From Maea johnstoni (Eukaryota > Annelida > Polychaeta > Spionida > Magelonidae), in the NCBI GenBank assembly GCA_963942565.1, contig OZ012687.1, forward strand, positions 11,909,586 through 11,973,585: a stretch of DNA of 64,000 bases. The letters run 5' to 3'. The notes under the pieces were generated by a model. That model had not been told where the DNA came from, did not search any database, and saw only the letters and a program-made list of their open reading frames with translations. Shown in pieces: positions 10,401 through 47,419 of this stretch (its first letter is position 1; each line of letters begins with the position of its first letter). The position numbers and the translations under genes were made by a program.

Positions 10401-11812
10401 GAAAATGCATTAAGCATATACATGATATACTACAATTCATCATCATAAATCATCATAATAGTAATAATAATAATCAAAATAATAATTAAAATAAATGATA
10501 ATAATAATAATTAGTAATTATAATAATAATAATGATAATAATAATAATAATTTAATAATAATAACAATAATATTAATAATATTCTAATCTTTTGATTAAG
10601 CACACAGACCCCAAATAAGCGTACAGGTGGGGGGGGGGGGGAGTTCCCCCTTCTTTCTGAAAAATGATGGAAGGGCATACATTATTTTCTGGCATTCTTA
10701 ACTTCCCCAACCTCACCCTCAAACATAAATGATTCCTTTCCTTTACATGTGGGACCATCACAGACTGTATATTGATTGTAATTTCACTAATAATTTCAAT
10801 ACTGATTTAGTGATTAATCTATATAGATACTTTAACCACACTCATTAAGCTGATCCAGCAAAAATGAATATTGAGAGCATTGATCATCAAAAAGCAATGA
10901 TTCAAATTTTCACTAGGTTTCACTCATGAATAAGCAATAAATGCCAAGGAAATCCCACAAAACATATTGCAAGTTTGTTTCCTATATCCTTAGGTGCCTT
11001 TGCAACTGGAGAGCTAGGGTTAGGGCTTTCAGGCTAAGCACAATTTGTACCTATAATCTATATAGATTAGGTAGATTATTTTGGTTTCTACCTCCTCAGA
11101 ATATGACCTAATCTGTTAGAAGGTTGTTCAGGAGCTAACAAACCAGAATCCAAATCTGAATGTATTCCCTTGAGAGTTGACCCTGTGGGACAAATGCGGT
11201 TACAGGATCCAAAACAAACATTGGTCAGGCAATTGCACCTTACCATAAGGGGGAAATGCATGCCAATGTGGGTAATGACTGGGTATGGTGAAAATGCTGC
11301 TCATGGGGGGGGGGGGGGGGGGTGAGTATTTTAAAGTGGCACATCAAAATGCCTGACTTCATTGGAGTGTTAGTTCTTTGAAAATGTCTTTCCGGCGGAA
11401 GTAAACACTTAACAGTGTCATTAGTGGTGGCTCAAGAATGTGGACATTCTTGCCAAAAAGTGTACTCCAAGTAACCTGGAAGGTATGGGGGAAAGTGCCA
11501 GAGTTCTTGCTCCATCCTTGCCCTGTCCTGCCTATTACATGTAGGGCTTCAATTGAAGCAATCCAATTAATGGGAACCTACGCCTAACTTGGCTTGAACC
11601 ACTCTCTGGTTCTATCTCTCTGAGTCGGGCCTGCTGGGTCAACTTACCATCTGGGCGATGCGCAATTTACGGACTTCCCAATTAAACATGACATTCCAAA
11701 GGTTGTACGTTGCAACAGTTACTTCATATTGCTCTCCTGCCACAAGCGATCCGAAGTGGCAGCTTTGGAAAACTAGTAAGAGACACGAAAATAAGCTGGC
11801 ATTCCAAATCAT
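5173..11812 (-). CDS. Membrane-anchored EEP-fold phosphodiesterase, five exons, 486 aa
   Basis: Exons on the minus strand: 11812-11648, 8966-8786, 7775-7569, 6957-6749 and 5871-5173; all junctions are GT/AG and in phase (1461 nt). The start ATG at 11812 was chosen because it opens a signal peptide (residues 1-26); an upstream in-frame ATG would place 47 polar residues before it. Endonuclease/exonuclease/phosphatase motifs appear in order: TYNLWN (35-40), GFQEVRAD (65-72), GILSRYP (118-124), LHLSYDRQQ (163-171), VLGDFN (193-198), RPDRIHVS (262-269) and YPSDHLML (471-478). Between the last two lie a Cys-rich EGF-like stretch (about 318-350), a membrane segment (355-378), a polar Cys-containing loop and a second membrane segment (434-454). 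With a signal peptide and two crossings, the SDH tail returns to the outer side and can complete the active site. The substrate is unknown; I recognise no named vertebrate counterpart. Confidence 0.85.
7130..7290 (+). repeat. Degenerate (TAG/TAT)n trinucleotide tract
   Basis: An irregular run of TAG, TAT and TAA triplets lies in intron 3 of the EEP gene. Reading frames through it are low-complexity artefacts. Confidence 0.7.
7317..7510 (+). repeat. (ATT)n microsatellite grading into (ATC)n
   Basis: About 88 bp of uninterrupted ATT triplets (7318-7405) is followed by mixed ATC/ATT triplets. It lies in intron 3 of the EEP gene, just downstream of the exon ending at 7569. Confidence 0.9.
7810..8130. 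repeat. Dispersed repeat fragment rich in GGGCTAT words
   Basis: Several GGCTAT and GGGCTATGAG words are scattered over about 300 bp, as near 4700. No boundaries could be fixed. It lies in intron 2 of the EEP gene. Confidence 0.3.
8967..9916 (-). repeat. Tandem array of the EEP exon-2 3' splice site (about 59-bp unit)
   Basis: Exon 2 begins at 8966 after TGTTTTCAG. The same acceptor, with the first 20 or so exon bases, recurs upstream in the intron. Read on the plus strand as GGTCCgAATCTGAAAACA, copies fall near 9018, 9077, 9136, 9195, 9274, 9332, 9393, 9450, 9737, 9795 and 9860. The three nearest the exon are almost exact with a 59-bp period; farther ones decay, with CCAGATCT replacing CCGAATCT. 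A MITE at 9500-9715 interrupts the array. The unit is derived from the exon boundary itself, so it grew by local tandem duplication. Confidence 0.85.
9500..9715. mobile_element. 216-bp MITE with about 28-bp inverted ends
   Basis: The left end CTAAGAAAAAAATGTTGTTT, then GTTTCCTG, is matched by the inverted right end CTAAAAAAGTTGTTTGTTTC, then CTG. It splits one unit of the exon-2 tandem array, so it is younger than the array. No convincing target duplication was found. Confidence 0.6.
10440..10585. repeat. (AAT)n-rich low-complexity tract
   Basis: Interrupted runs of AAT/ATA triplets in intron 1 of the EEP gene. Poly-G runs follow at 10628-10641 and 11306-11322. Confidence 0.8.
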
Positions 11813-12045
11813 TTCACTACATGCCTGCCCCCTTCTCTTATCCGGGCATTCTGTGCAGTACAGGTTTGTAACGCGTAATTTCATTGGCTGGCGATATCTA
11901 CAGCCAATCACATTGTCTGTCTTACTCAATGGTGGACATATAACTTTCAACACGCTCTTCGTAACAACAACGAAGTAATGGCCTGTTTACATTCATAGAT
12001 AAGATTGAATCGCAATTTGTTTTAGGGATCTAAGGACCATTTGAT
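11813..12045. promoter_or_regulatory. Shared divergent promoter between the EEP gene and PRPF18
   Basis: The two start codons are 233 bp apart and point away from each other. The interval holds a pair of CCAAT boxes in opposite orientation (ATTGG at 11883-11887, CCAAT at 11904-11908), 16 bp apart, plus an ACGCGT site. No TATA box is obvious. Divergent gene pairs with paired NF-Y sites are a known arrangement for bidirectional promoters. Transcription start sites cannot be seen. Confidence 0.6.
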
Positions 12046-36863
<24,818 letters not shown>

Positions 36864-37000
36864 TTTTGAGAGGGGTTAAGCGGGACTTGATGAGTTTGGG
36901 CGCAACCTGTTATGTGTGCAAACTTAGTTCCAATTCCATATGGTAGTGCATGAATTGCACCATACATTGCTTTTCTGTCATGTTCATATGCGGGACATTG

Positions 37001-37145
37001 CATAACATCCAGGGGACCTAGAGACTCATCAAGAAATGCCAACAGTTCGTCACTGCGCCATTGAGGAGTGTCTATTATGGCAAAAATTGCCAATAGACTC
37101 GAGAGGAGTTGAGAGGGACTTGATGAGTTTGGGCCCAACCAGGCC
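37001..37145 (+). pseudogene. Partial tandem duplicate of the PRPF18 last exon end
   Basis: The stretch repeats 36771-36910 with a period of about 233 bp. The reading-frame equivalent gives IQGT, a stop, then RLIKKCQQFVTAPLRSV, YYGKNCQ and a stop at 37094-37096, matching the true C-terminus ([30 protein letters not shown]). The following UTR sequence GACTTGATGAGTTTGGG is also duplicated. It lies 3' of the true stop, so it is a decayed copy inside the 3' UTR. Confidence 0.85.
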
Positions 37146-37149
37146 CTTG

Positions 37150-39700
37150 CTAAAGAAAATCTTTTGTAGCCCAAAGAAATATGAAAGGGACCAGATGCAA
37201 AGCATTTTTTTTTTATGTTTCTGAAAACATGCTTTTAGAATATGAATTTAATCATTTCTATTATATTTCACAAAAAAGTGAAGACAACGGTCCATAACAG
37301 TAAAGTACATGCGTTAAGAACCTCAAAACAATTTTATGTAGTAAACTTCCCCAAAACAGCCTTATTGAGAAATCCTGATAAACATGAAGCCACAGATATA
37401 GGATGTCATTCGTAATGCCAACGAGGTACCTTAGAGGTCGTTCTTGTTAGGGATTGGGCCCAATATCAAATAAGTTTATTTAAAGGGTAAATATTTGCTC
37501 TATGCAGTCTTATTCCTCCTTTTCTGTTCTTAAAACCCTTAAAAGGTCTCTCTCATCAGTTTCTTTCACTCATTAAATCGATTGAACTCCCTGAGAAGTA
37601 TTCTTCATAGAATAATCTGTTGACCTATTATGAGCTGTCCATTTATACTCCTTTTGTACTCCTATATCTATTTATGAAGGCAAGAAGTTGTGAAGTTTTG
37701 CCTGTTTCCAATAGCAGCAAATGCTGTATTCGACATAATTTGAGTTTATTTGGATATTCTGTACTCACTATATCAAGTACAATGGTACCAGTAGAAATTG
37801 AACACCAGCATGCTACTTTTGTAAGTATCATGATGTTAGAATAATGAGGTTACCAGACTTAGAGGAATAGAGGAACCTAGGTAGTTGAAATATGTTTCAA
37901 CTATTGAAGGTGTACATTTTATACAGTTCCTTCCACAATATCAGTTCTGACAAAAATAAAATCATGTGTACTTGTATGGATGCAACAGCCTGATTTTCTG
38001 GTTAATGATAATATTAATTTTATTCTAAAACCCTTTTTCCTGGGCTGCCATCTGGTGAGTAATTGGTTAATCAGTATGTATGCAGAGAGATTGGCTCTCT
38101 ATATTTGTATGTGTATAAACTGCTTGTCATAATGCATATGTAATAAAAGTAATAATAACATGTTGAATGTTGCTTTGTTCATATTTTATTTCTGTAGGGG
38201 CCTGGCTTCTGACATTTATAACAAGGGTAAGCTAAAGATTTCAGATCCTTAACCAATTTGCCTCTTGATATTTAAAACCTTTATGATAATTTCATGCCAC
38301 ATACAAATGCCTCTTTTAGATATTTATCGCCAGTAACAAGATTGTATCATTGCTCAACTGATTTCAACCAATGGAATGACTCCATTTGTACCATGTGACT
38401 AGCTGCTAAATTGTCAATATCACCCCCAGGGCTGATATGACAATTTATTGACCGGCAAGTCAGACCTTGATCCAGTTTGCCAGCCATCAGGCCTATGGCA
38501 AATATAATATCCCTCTCTGCGACAGTCAATAAGATTTTGTTTGAAAGTAGAATGATGTGAGCATCACAATTTGACTTGCCAACAAAGAATGTTATGGTCG
38601 GTATATTACAATTTTAAATATTAAGATTGTGTAAGTATTTTTCTAGAAAATAAGAATCCACATACAACCATGCTTTTTTATCACGCCAATAAAGCATCAT
38701 ATATACAACAGCAACCTCTCTGATCCATGGGACAGATTCTTCACCAGAGGATGTACAACTGCCATGCAGTATTTTCACAAAAGATGGGCCACCTTAACTC
38801 ATGAAAATTGGAAAGTTTGTTATATAAAATGTGGCCTAAATAAGGACTTATGGTAGTCTGTCCGATCAATTGACCTGATTTCTTGCGCCTATGAAACTTA
38901 TTTTAAAAACATAATCAGGAAAATACACCAAATATTGAGGTTCTCAGGGTGGCATGGTAGTAGATTGGTGGCAGCAGCTATAACATCATCTGACATTATA
39001 AAAGCTGTATTGACTGCTCCAAAGGGCGTCATTGGAATGTAGCGCAAGGGCCATAGTGTGGCTCATGGTTGCTCAGATCGCCACCAGGGGGGGGGGGGGG
39101 GAGAGGGGGTTGATGAGGCAGACAATAGACTGATCAAAATGAGAGGACCAATTGGTCCTAGTGACATATTTCCTGAGACTTTGGACAAAACTTGTTCGAC
39201 TAAGTCCTCAGAATACTCCATAAAGCCTCACAATATTATGACATTGAATCTGACAAACGATTTCCCACGTTTTTCAATGGTTTGCTTTATTTCTATAAGT
39301 ACGTTTCAAAGTATCAGAACATTCATACAACATCATCCTCAAAAGCTGAATGGTCTAATACATTGCACATAAACTGTCATTGCATCTAATTATTAACACA
39401 ACCGTAGGTTTGGGGTTGTAATCCAACTCAAGGCTTGTGAAGAAGTTGCCACTGACTTCCGGTTAGTTTGTGGTTTCCTCCATAATTTCCATCTGGCCAG
39501 TTAACATTAAACCTTGATATGACAGAGGAAGCGATGATAAACATAATTCCAAAGCTAAATCTAAGTCATCATTAAGGACAATGAGTAATTGAACAATACT
39601 GCGTCATATCACTTTCACTTTTTAAAGTTCAAGACAATTTCAAAGAATGTTCGCTTCAGCTTCATGTCCATGGCATTGGAATTTGAAATTTCCTTTTATC
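37150..39700. other. 3' flank of PRPF18, no further gene seen
   Basis: Candidate poly(A) signals include AATAAA at 38142-38147. A poly-G run lies at 39087-39101. Frames in this stretch show no family signature. Confidence 0.35.
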
Positions 39701-39860
39701 GTCGTTTTGCCATATTTCAGCTCTGTTAGTTGTAAGTGGAAGAGGGAACAGGAGTGACAGATGAAAACCACCGCCTAACCCTAAGCCAATGGCAACTTTC
39801 TCATCATATGCCTCAGGCCAATGCCTTAGACCACTCAGCTAGTAAGGCAGGTCGATCAAT
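39700..39860 (-). repeat. SINE S1 copy, degenerate
   Basis: Has GTTAGTTGTAAGTGGA, AACCACCGCCTAACCC and CAATGGCAACTTTCTC body blocks, and CAATGCCTTAGACCACTC at the head side. A body-only fragment of the same family follows at 39955-40045. Confidence 0.55.
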
Positions 39861-40700
39861 GGCTTATGTTATGAAACAATACGCAAGATGCCTGTAAATT
39901 AATTATACCATTATTGCCCAGGACATTATGAGCATCGTATGTTTGATTTATTTTCACCTTCGCTGATGACTAGCCAGCTGCTTATAGTGGAAAACCGGAG
40001 TACTCAGGAAAACAACCGCCTTACACCCAAGTTATCGTTCGGTAGTACCAACAATGCCTTTAACCGGAGTCTTATCTGGGGGAGCTGTAGGAGACATCAG
40101 TCAGTCTGGTGCAGCATACTGGAACACTTTGCCTTTGGGATGGGCCACAGCGTTTGTAATTGTACGATATCAGACTGCCAGTCTGGCAATGTCCCTTTTC
40201 CCTAGCTGTTGTCTGGTTGTTTCGATATTCTCTACCACATGCAGTTGGCTTGTCACGATTTTACCCATTCGTGCTTTGGGATTCCTCTGAAAATCGTAGT
40301 CTGGTTCTTATATGCGTCTTACATTAACTGCGGAATTATGTCGTGCCAACCGTATGTGATAAACTTAACCCTTTCAATACAAATGACTGCAAACAAGTTT
40401 AAACGGCAATTCCACCATGAATAAAACATAGGCCCAAATAGTTTCTTAGAGTACTCACTTACGTGACCCTAGGGAACATGCATATTACTCCCCAATCTTT
40501 CTACTTAAAAATGCTATATATATGCATGCTCTGGTTTTCCTAACAGCCGTGATATTAACTCGTTCTTTTCAAAACCTTTGAAATATTTCAACAAACGAAT
40601 AGTAGTCGTTACAACGAATTTTTTCTTTATAAATACATGAAAAATGAATTCCTTGGTCGTCTTTCAAATGTGAGGCTCATCTATATATGAAGATGACTTT

Positions 40701-41978
40701 TCATTGGTGGTTGTTATTTTCAGAGTACTTTTTATATGCTATCAAAGCGACATTGCTTGAGACAGAAAAAATGCTATCTGATGAGTTATTTATTTTGTCT
40801 CGGCTATCAGATGTAGAATGAGTATCTACTATTTTAAGCTTAAAGCTATTTTTCTTTGTGTTAAGTCGCTTGTTGTTTTGTTGGTTTTCGTGGTCTGTGA
40901 CGGAAAGATTGTGATGTGCCTGCCTGTTGGCACTATCGAGCCTTAGGAAACAGGTACCTATTGAAAACAGTGCCACAAAGTCTTTTCGAAATGTCTGCCT
41001 GCTAAGGCAATACAGTATGAAATTGCAAGCGTGGTGCACCCCTTGCAGTAGCGAAGCCACGGTGTAAAATAAACGCAATTTCTCTCGGGTGTGAGGGTTG
41101 TTTTCGGTATTCCAGTACCCCCTTCCTATGAAATAAACATTAATGGGGGTTATCAGAATTATGAAGGAAACACTCATTAGAATGACCAACTTGAAGCTTT
41201 TTGTATAACTTTTGTCGCGTTTTCTGGTGTGGTACCCGCTAATACTATTGCGGAACCGATCCTTCTGTCCGCGGATTTTGTGGATAATGATGATGTTGAA
41301 AATAATGAGAAGGGCAGCTGGTATGAGCGAATTGAGTAACCCGTCGATGATTGGCCAAATATTATGCAAGAAATGCTTGTCCAGTTTCACGCATTCATCG
41401 ACGACGATCGTGTTATTTTTAAGTTCGCTAGTTCGGCCGAACGTCCAAAAGAAGTGCGAGGAGAGGCCCATTGAAATTAACAGAATTATTGCCGCAATGA
41501 CGATGGAGGTTCGCATCGTGTTAAAACGACTCGCCTTGAATGGAAAGCAGACGGCCACGAGTTTCTGCAGAGTCAGCGCCACTAGAAGCCAAGCAGACGA
41601 CCAAGTAGACACGACCAGAAAAAATCGCATGCATTTACACGCGACAACTGTGCTGTCCCGTAGATATATACCCGTCAAGGCTAGGTACCAGTTGTGGAAG
41701 ATTTCCAGATAGAGAAATAGTGTGTCGACAACAGCCAAGGAGATCAAAAACACCGTGCCCGCTTGTCGGCGAAGGTTGCCCCGACTAAGTACGATCAGCG
41801 AAAGAATGTTCCCGATCGTCCCAAGAATGATTAGTGGAAGGCCGGCGATGATTTTGATCGTCCTCGCGATCTGAGTCTCCTTGTACTCTGCCTGTTCGTT
41901 AAAAGTCGTGGCTGAGGTCCACACAGGCCAAGAGTGGTCGGTGATGTTAAAATCCCCATACATTGTGCTTTCATACAT
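40701..41978 (-). CDS. Rhodopsin-like G protein-coupled receptor, intronless, 425 aa
   Basis: One uninterrupted frame gives seven membrane segments. The N-terminus has an NIT glycosylation site at residue 11. TM1 (about 41-64) has the conserved GN at 56-57; TM2 has LAVVD at 81-85; a Cys at the top of TM3 (114 or 116) pairs with one in loop 2 (VVDECVKL). The DRY position reads QKL (138-140) in LTLQKLVAVCFPF. TM6 has LITPIN, with no CWxP tryptophan, and TM7 ends CNFILYCLS in place of NPxxY. A basic third loop (SGYHTRKRDKSYTKSFK) and a long Ser/Asn-rich tail follow. The overall pattern is that of invertebrate neuropeptide-like class A receptors; the ligand cannot be named. Single-exon structure may reflect an old retrocopy or an expanded receptor family. 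Confidence 0.9.
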   Translation of the reverse strand: MYESTMYGDFNITDHSWPVWTSATTFNEQAEYKETQIARTIKIIAGLPLIILGTIGNILSLIVLSRGNLRRQAGTVFLISLAVVDTLFLYLEIFHNWYLALTGIYLRDSTVVACKCMRFFLVVSTWSSAWLLVALTLQKLVAVCFPFKASRFNTMRTSIVIAAIILLISMGLSSHFFWTFGRTSELKNNTIVVDECVKLDKHFLHNIWPIIDGLLNSLIPAALLIIFNIIIIHKIRGQKDRFRNSISGYHTRKRDKSYTKSFKLVILMSVSFIILITPINVYFIGRGYWNTENNPHTREKLRLFYTVASLLQGVHHACNFILYCLSRQTFRKDFVALFSIGTCFLRLDSANRQAHHNLSVTDHENQQNNKRLNTKKNSFKLKIVDTHSTSDSRDKINNSSDSIFSVSSNVALIAYKKYSENNNHQ

Positions 41979-44400
41979 TCACGTATTAATATTGTTTGGT
42001 ACATGTAACAAATAATCAAATATAGTCACCGCAGCGAAGGTTCAGCATTAGCACAAGCAGGTCAAGAAAAGACTTCAATTTTCACAGGTGTTAAACGTAA
42101 TTTCAATCACCTCAATTGTAGTTGGTACGAAGAAAGTGTACTATCTTGATACACAGACTTTTGTCCAACGAACAGAGCTCTTCATTTCACAGGGATGTCC
42201 AGGTTGACAGGTTCCACACTGTGCGCAAACCTCTTTTCAGTGTTGTATAATGTTTTTAGAATTGTTCAAGTCAGTATTGGATATGTTTCACAGTCACTCA
42301 ATGTCATGATCCCATGGTCGTGAAAGAACTTCCTATTAAGTTTCTCTGAAGGATTTGACAGAAAGAATTATAGATATGCCTCTGTCTTCCGAGACACCAA
42401 TCCATGCACGATGGACAAAATGCACAATGCTCTCTTGCAAAGCGTTGTCAGATTCGGTGTGATACACGCACTTTGACCCATAACACCATATATTCCACGA
42501 ATACACACACAACAGCCAGTGTCTTGCTTATCTAAGATATTGTCACGAATTATAAATATTTGAGCTAAAATTGAATGTAAATAAACGGATAGAGAAGCCT
42601 ATCATTCTTGCAATTTCGGTTAATGTTACCGGTAGTTGGACGAGTATTCTTCTGCTAATCAGCACCGTGTAATCAGCTAGTATCACTCCCTAGGATACAA
42701 AGCTTTACACATGTACAATCAACTTCCTTCGCGCAACCAACGGAAAAGATCCTCGCATCAGTTTCAGTTGAGACTTGCCAGCAAGAGTCCCGGTATGATG
42801 ATATCTTCCACGAAGCTAAAAGTGCATATGCATTCTTCTATCCAAAGAGTTTTCCAAGTCTTCAACACTTTCAGTAGAATCTTGCAGCTTGTTTTGATTT
42901 GTTTTTGTGGAGACGTTTCTTGCACCCTTGTATGTCTTATCATCTCAGCTTTGCTTCATAACAATACAGGTTTCAGTGATATTTTCTTCGTCCTAGTAAA
43001 ATCAAAGACGATATGTGTATATACTGATGGTACACGTATATACAACTTATAGTCTTAAGTAAATGTTTGTTCCTAGACGCCAGTCTACAAGTACAAGTAG
43101 TTTCGGACAGAAGCCACGCCTACTCAATAACGAATTATCTGGTACTCAAACTGTACAACACCGTATGCGCATGCATACTCGCATAAAAAAAACGTGACAA
43201 CATAATGTCTTTCAATGAGCCTTCATTCTGAGCTGTCGTAGTCTTGAAAACATTACACCAATTTATCTAGTATTACTTTCAGGAAATATCGATGTCAACA
43301 CAAATTTATCTGCGAACATCATAACGCACTCAATGAACCCATCGCTTCTCACGAAGTTTCCTCTCGTCTTCGGTGGCTAAGGTAAAAATTGAACATCCCC
43401 GTTGTTGAAGTGAAGATGATCGTTTACAGTGTAAAAAACCAGCTTGAATATCGTCGAGGTCGATGTAAACGTGTATCCCGCTACAAAGAAGTCGAAGGCG
43501 AAATTCTGTAGTTATACGATGAGTTGATTAGCCATATAAACACATACATGTATGCCTGCACAGGGCTTCTGAAGATCGATCAAATGTATTAAATTAGCGT
43601 AAAATCCATTTTGATTGCAAAAATAAGGTATCAGATGTTTAAAAAAGAAGCACCAGTAGACGATGTAATCATGTAGGTGTCGCCATTGTAATTCCACACG
43701 CTTCACTTAAGCTTCACTACAGAAGTTGTCCAGAAACGCCTTTTGGCTAAGGTAATCACTGTGTAAAATCCACTTTTTGATGTCCAAAATAAGGTATCAT
43801 ACGTTTAAAACAGAAGCACCAATAGACGACCTTAAATGCATGTAGGTGTAGCCATTGTAATTCCACACACTTCACTACAGAAGTTGTCCAGATACGCCTA
43901 ATGAGAAGGCTACGGTAATCACTTTGTAATATGTAGTCTTGAGACAAACTAATCAGAATTAGATGTTTGCCGCCGAGTGCGAACAAGCAGGATCGATGCC
44001 GAGCCACTTATACTAGAGTGTAGCTATGTACATAGATCTGAGCGAATCAACCCTTGGCATCGAAAATCTAATCAATTTCTAGCAGCTGGTCATCTTACGA
44101 GGGGGTGAATGCATCAAAGTGTCAACCGACCCCCCTCAGATACCGGGGAAGTTAGGGAAATGTGGGTTTAGGGTTTCTTGGTGAGCAATTGGGTTAACTA
44201 CATTTAGACTATTATTATTGAATGCTATATTTACGTTTTGTAGAATTGAAGGTAGAGCAACACCTCTCTAGTTTTCTTCGCAAGCAAGTTATTAAAATAC
44301 GCACTTCAATGCATTTATACACGTAAAATACTCCATCTACCTATTTAAAACATGCACAGACTAATAATTGATAAGAATGGAATGGAATCGAATAGAAAGT
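41979..44400. other. GPCR upstream flank and intergenic DNA
   Basis: No exon was recognised. At 43600-43900 a segment of about 140 bp occurs twice in direct orientation (words AAGGTATCA, AGAAGCACCA and GTAGGTGT and a TTCCACAC block near 43625-43710 and 43790-43875). Confidence 0.35.
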
Positions 44401-44410
44401 CGACATTACA

Positions 44411-44672
<262 letters not shown>

Positions 44673-44939
44673 ATAGGGGGTTGGGTGGGCGGGTTTTCGA
44701 ACAGTAGGAAGCTATGCAAACCACAACACTTCGCTTGTCAGCATTGGCAGCCACCGCTCTACCACCTAAGCCATAGCCTAACCGATGATAACGATGATAA
44801 ACGATAGATTGATAACCTTTCTGAAGCACCCGTGTGTATACGTTTCGCGGAGATATCGGTCGTATCTGTATATTGGTCTTGCCAATCAATTTAAGATAAT
44901 TCAATTAATTAGGGCATTTGGGTTGGATGTCCGCATATG

Positions 44940-46020
44940 ATAACACTCTCTCTCTCTCTCAGTAATATGTGGTCGAAGAAATTGGATTGTCAGATGGAAA
45001 CCATCGACCACCCCCTAGGCAACTTTCACATCAAGCCAGAAACTAATACTGGGCCTTCGTGCAATGAAGGCTCATTGTGTCGTATTTTTTTATTATTTTA
45101 CCTAATTCATATAAAATATTGATTAAAAGGCTTTTGGGTGGATGACACATAGTTTATGTGTTTGATCACTGGTTATGGGATGGTGCTCTATTTAGAAAGG
45201 GATATTTTATGCAAAAGAGCATCCTCTCAAACCAATATTGTCTGCGATGAAACCGACTTTAAACACTACGGAGTCAAAAGCTGGTGATGTATATCACATT
45301 GGTTCATCCACTTATAGGGGGTTTTGTACAAAAGTCAAGGGATATTCTTTTCCTCGACTCCCTGTTCACAACCTATGTTGACCTATATATCAAACGTGTA
45401 TTGCAAGATAAGACAATGTCTTGTTTGATTAATGGTTAAATTTTATCGTGCTATTTGTATTGTTAATCTAAGAGGTGAGCAATTGCTATACTATCATATT
45501 TTCTCAGGCCCTTAAACAGACCAACGTTGCCTTGGTGAATATGGAATTAGGAATATCAATTATCATGTTCACACTACCCAGTTGCAAGCGGTAGAAACCG
45601 GAAACGCCGGGAAACATCTATCTAAATCCTAGTTAATATTCCTAGTAGACTTGTTGGCATTGGACACATCCAATTGACCACTTTCAAAAACAAAATCCCA
45701 TTTTGTTTACATTACATCGTCTATTCCTACAGTTTATTATTTCTACTGCTACCTGCTTGGTCTGTAATTAACCCTTTTAGATGTGAAGAAGAATGCAGAT
45801 GCTTACAGGGGCATATGCTCTTCACCTGTGTGTGTTCAAAGGTCATGTCCCCAGCCTCAGTTCAAACAGTCAGCATACATTAGTTTGCTGCAAATAGTTT
45901 GTGCTCTGTAATTTCCAATTGGTAGTGATGGACTAGGAGTCGTCACAGGGTATGCATAGCACTACCAGATCGGAATTGATTGCTCCTCCGCCTTTCTCAA
46001 TGCACCCTACCTTAATTCTA
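44940..46020. other. Intergenic, no gene seen
   Basis: Neither strand shows a recognisable domain or exon arrangement. Confidence 0.3.
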
Positions 46021-46027
46021 TAATGTA

Positions 46028-46102
46028 CGATGGTGCAGGTGTGAACGACAGAAAAAAATAAATTTAAATTGATTTTTTCTGCTGTTCCCACCTGCACCGT
46101 CG
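46028..46102. mobile_element. Mini-hairpin element, 75 bp, TA target duplication
   Basis: Starts CGATGGTGCAGGTGTGAACG after TA and ends with the near inverse CACCTGCACCGTCG before TA. Only about 25 bp of AT-rich loop separates the arms. A second copy is at 53589-53644. Confidence 0.7.
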
Positions 46103-47084
46103 TAATAATGTCTAAGCATATTTATTAATTGAATTCAAACTATTGTTGCGATGGTAAATACGAACCCCAAACGATATTACTTTTGGAATACAAGTAATCA
46201 GTCCGGCCACCTTCTTCTAGATGTTGACAGGTACAAACTTTCAGTGGGATAAATAGAGATGTCCATCAAAGGTATCCTCGATGGCGATTTGAGAAGCTAT
46301 AGCACCTAATTCATCCTGGCGCCTGTTTTAGGTCTTTACTAACTTACCCTACTTTATCATGTAATCAAAATAGCGAAATAGGCTACTCATAAGATGTACT
46401 ATATTGCTTCAGAATTGAACTTGAACGTTTTGACCTTTATACAGTTATTTCCTTGTGAAAGAATGCGGCTGCCAGGTAATAAACAACTAAATCGTGTTTC
46501 TTTCGCAATTGTTGAGTCAACACTAGAACAGTGTGAGTATTTTGTCATCCTATGATGCAAGAAGGTAACTAATTCGATATTCTAGAATCAACGCCTTACA
46601 TCTGTTCAAAAAGTGCTTTATCTAACACAATAGCTAGTGATATAAACTCTTAATATCACGTATCAGTATGGGCTTAAAAATCTATCACAAAGTATTCATA
46701 ATATAGTCTGAAAAATATTTGCTTGCAATAAAAGCTCTCCAGCCGTAACCATCTGCCATTTTGTAACCTTATTTAAAGCACATCGCTAGTTTTCAATTCT
46801 TCTTAATATACAAACAAACACCATTAAGTATCGATTTTGCTGATTATCAGCTAATCGCTAGGCCTATTGACCTGTTTTGCTGTGTTTTTGTAATGAATTA
46901 CAGCAAAAATAACAAATGGTAATGAGTGGGAATCGAAGTTTGATATATATTATAGCGCATAGCTATGAAAATACCCGGGCTTGGAAAACACACTATGTTC
47001 AGTGAGAACCTGTTTCTTGGACCAAATCCAGGCTTAGCAACCATTAGAAAACATGATTTTTGTGTCATTTTTATCACTCAAATG

Positions 47085-47270
47085 CGCTATGATAGCCATT
47101 AAAATCTGCCACTGTGCGTTGGTGCATATTTATAGCCTCGCCGAGGGTGTTTGTAGCAAAGCTTCGGCCTTGGCGGCCTCAGCTCTGGCAACAAACACCT
47201 ACGTCTCGGCTATAAATCTGCACCAATGCTCAGCGGTAGATCTTAATCCCTATAACAATGGCCATTAAAC
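47085..47270. repeat. Foldback repeat with arms of about 75 bp
   Basis: GCCATTAAAATCTGCC and TTGGTGCATATTTATAGCC on the left pair with GGCTATAAATCTGCACCAA and GATCTTAATCCCTATAACAA on the right. It lies about 150 bp upstream of the KLHL10 start codon. Confidence 0.65.
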
Positions 47271-47419
47271 AGTGAAGTGCATTGTTATGATCGATTGTTG
47301 TGATATGTTGAAATTGACTCAACGCCACCGTGGGATGATTGTCATTCGCTTATTCAAAGAAAACGTTACCTCTTTGGTGGTAAACGCGCTAAAACAGAAC
47401 AAAACATCTACCTAGAAGA

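Noticed and set aside
41212-41712. 166-codon plus-strand frame
   Set aside because: It lies antisense inside the GPCR gene and has no recognisable family; it is a shadow frame.
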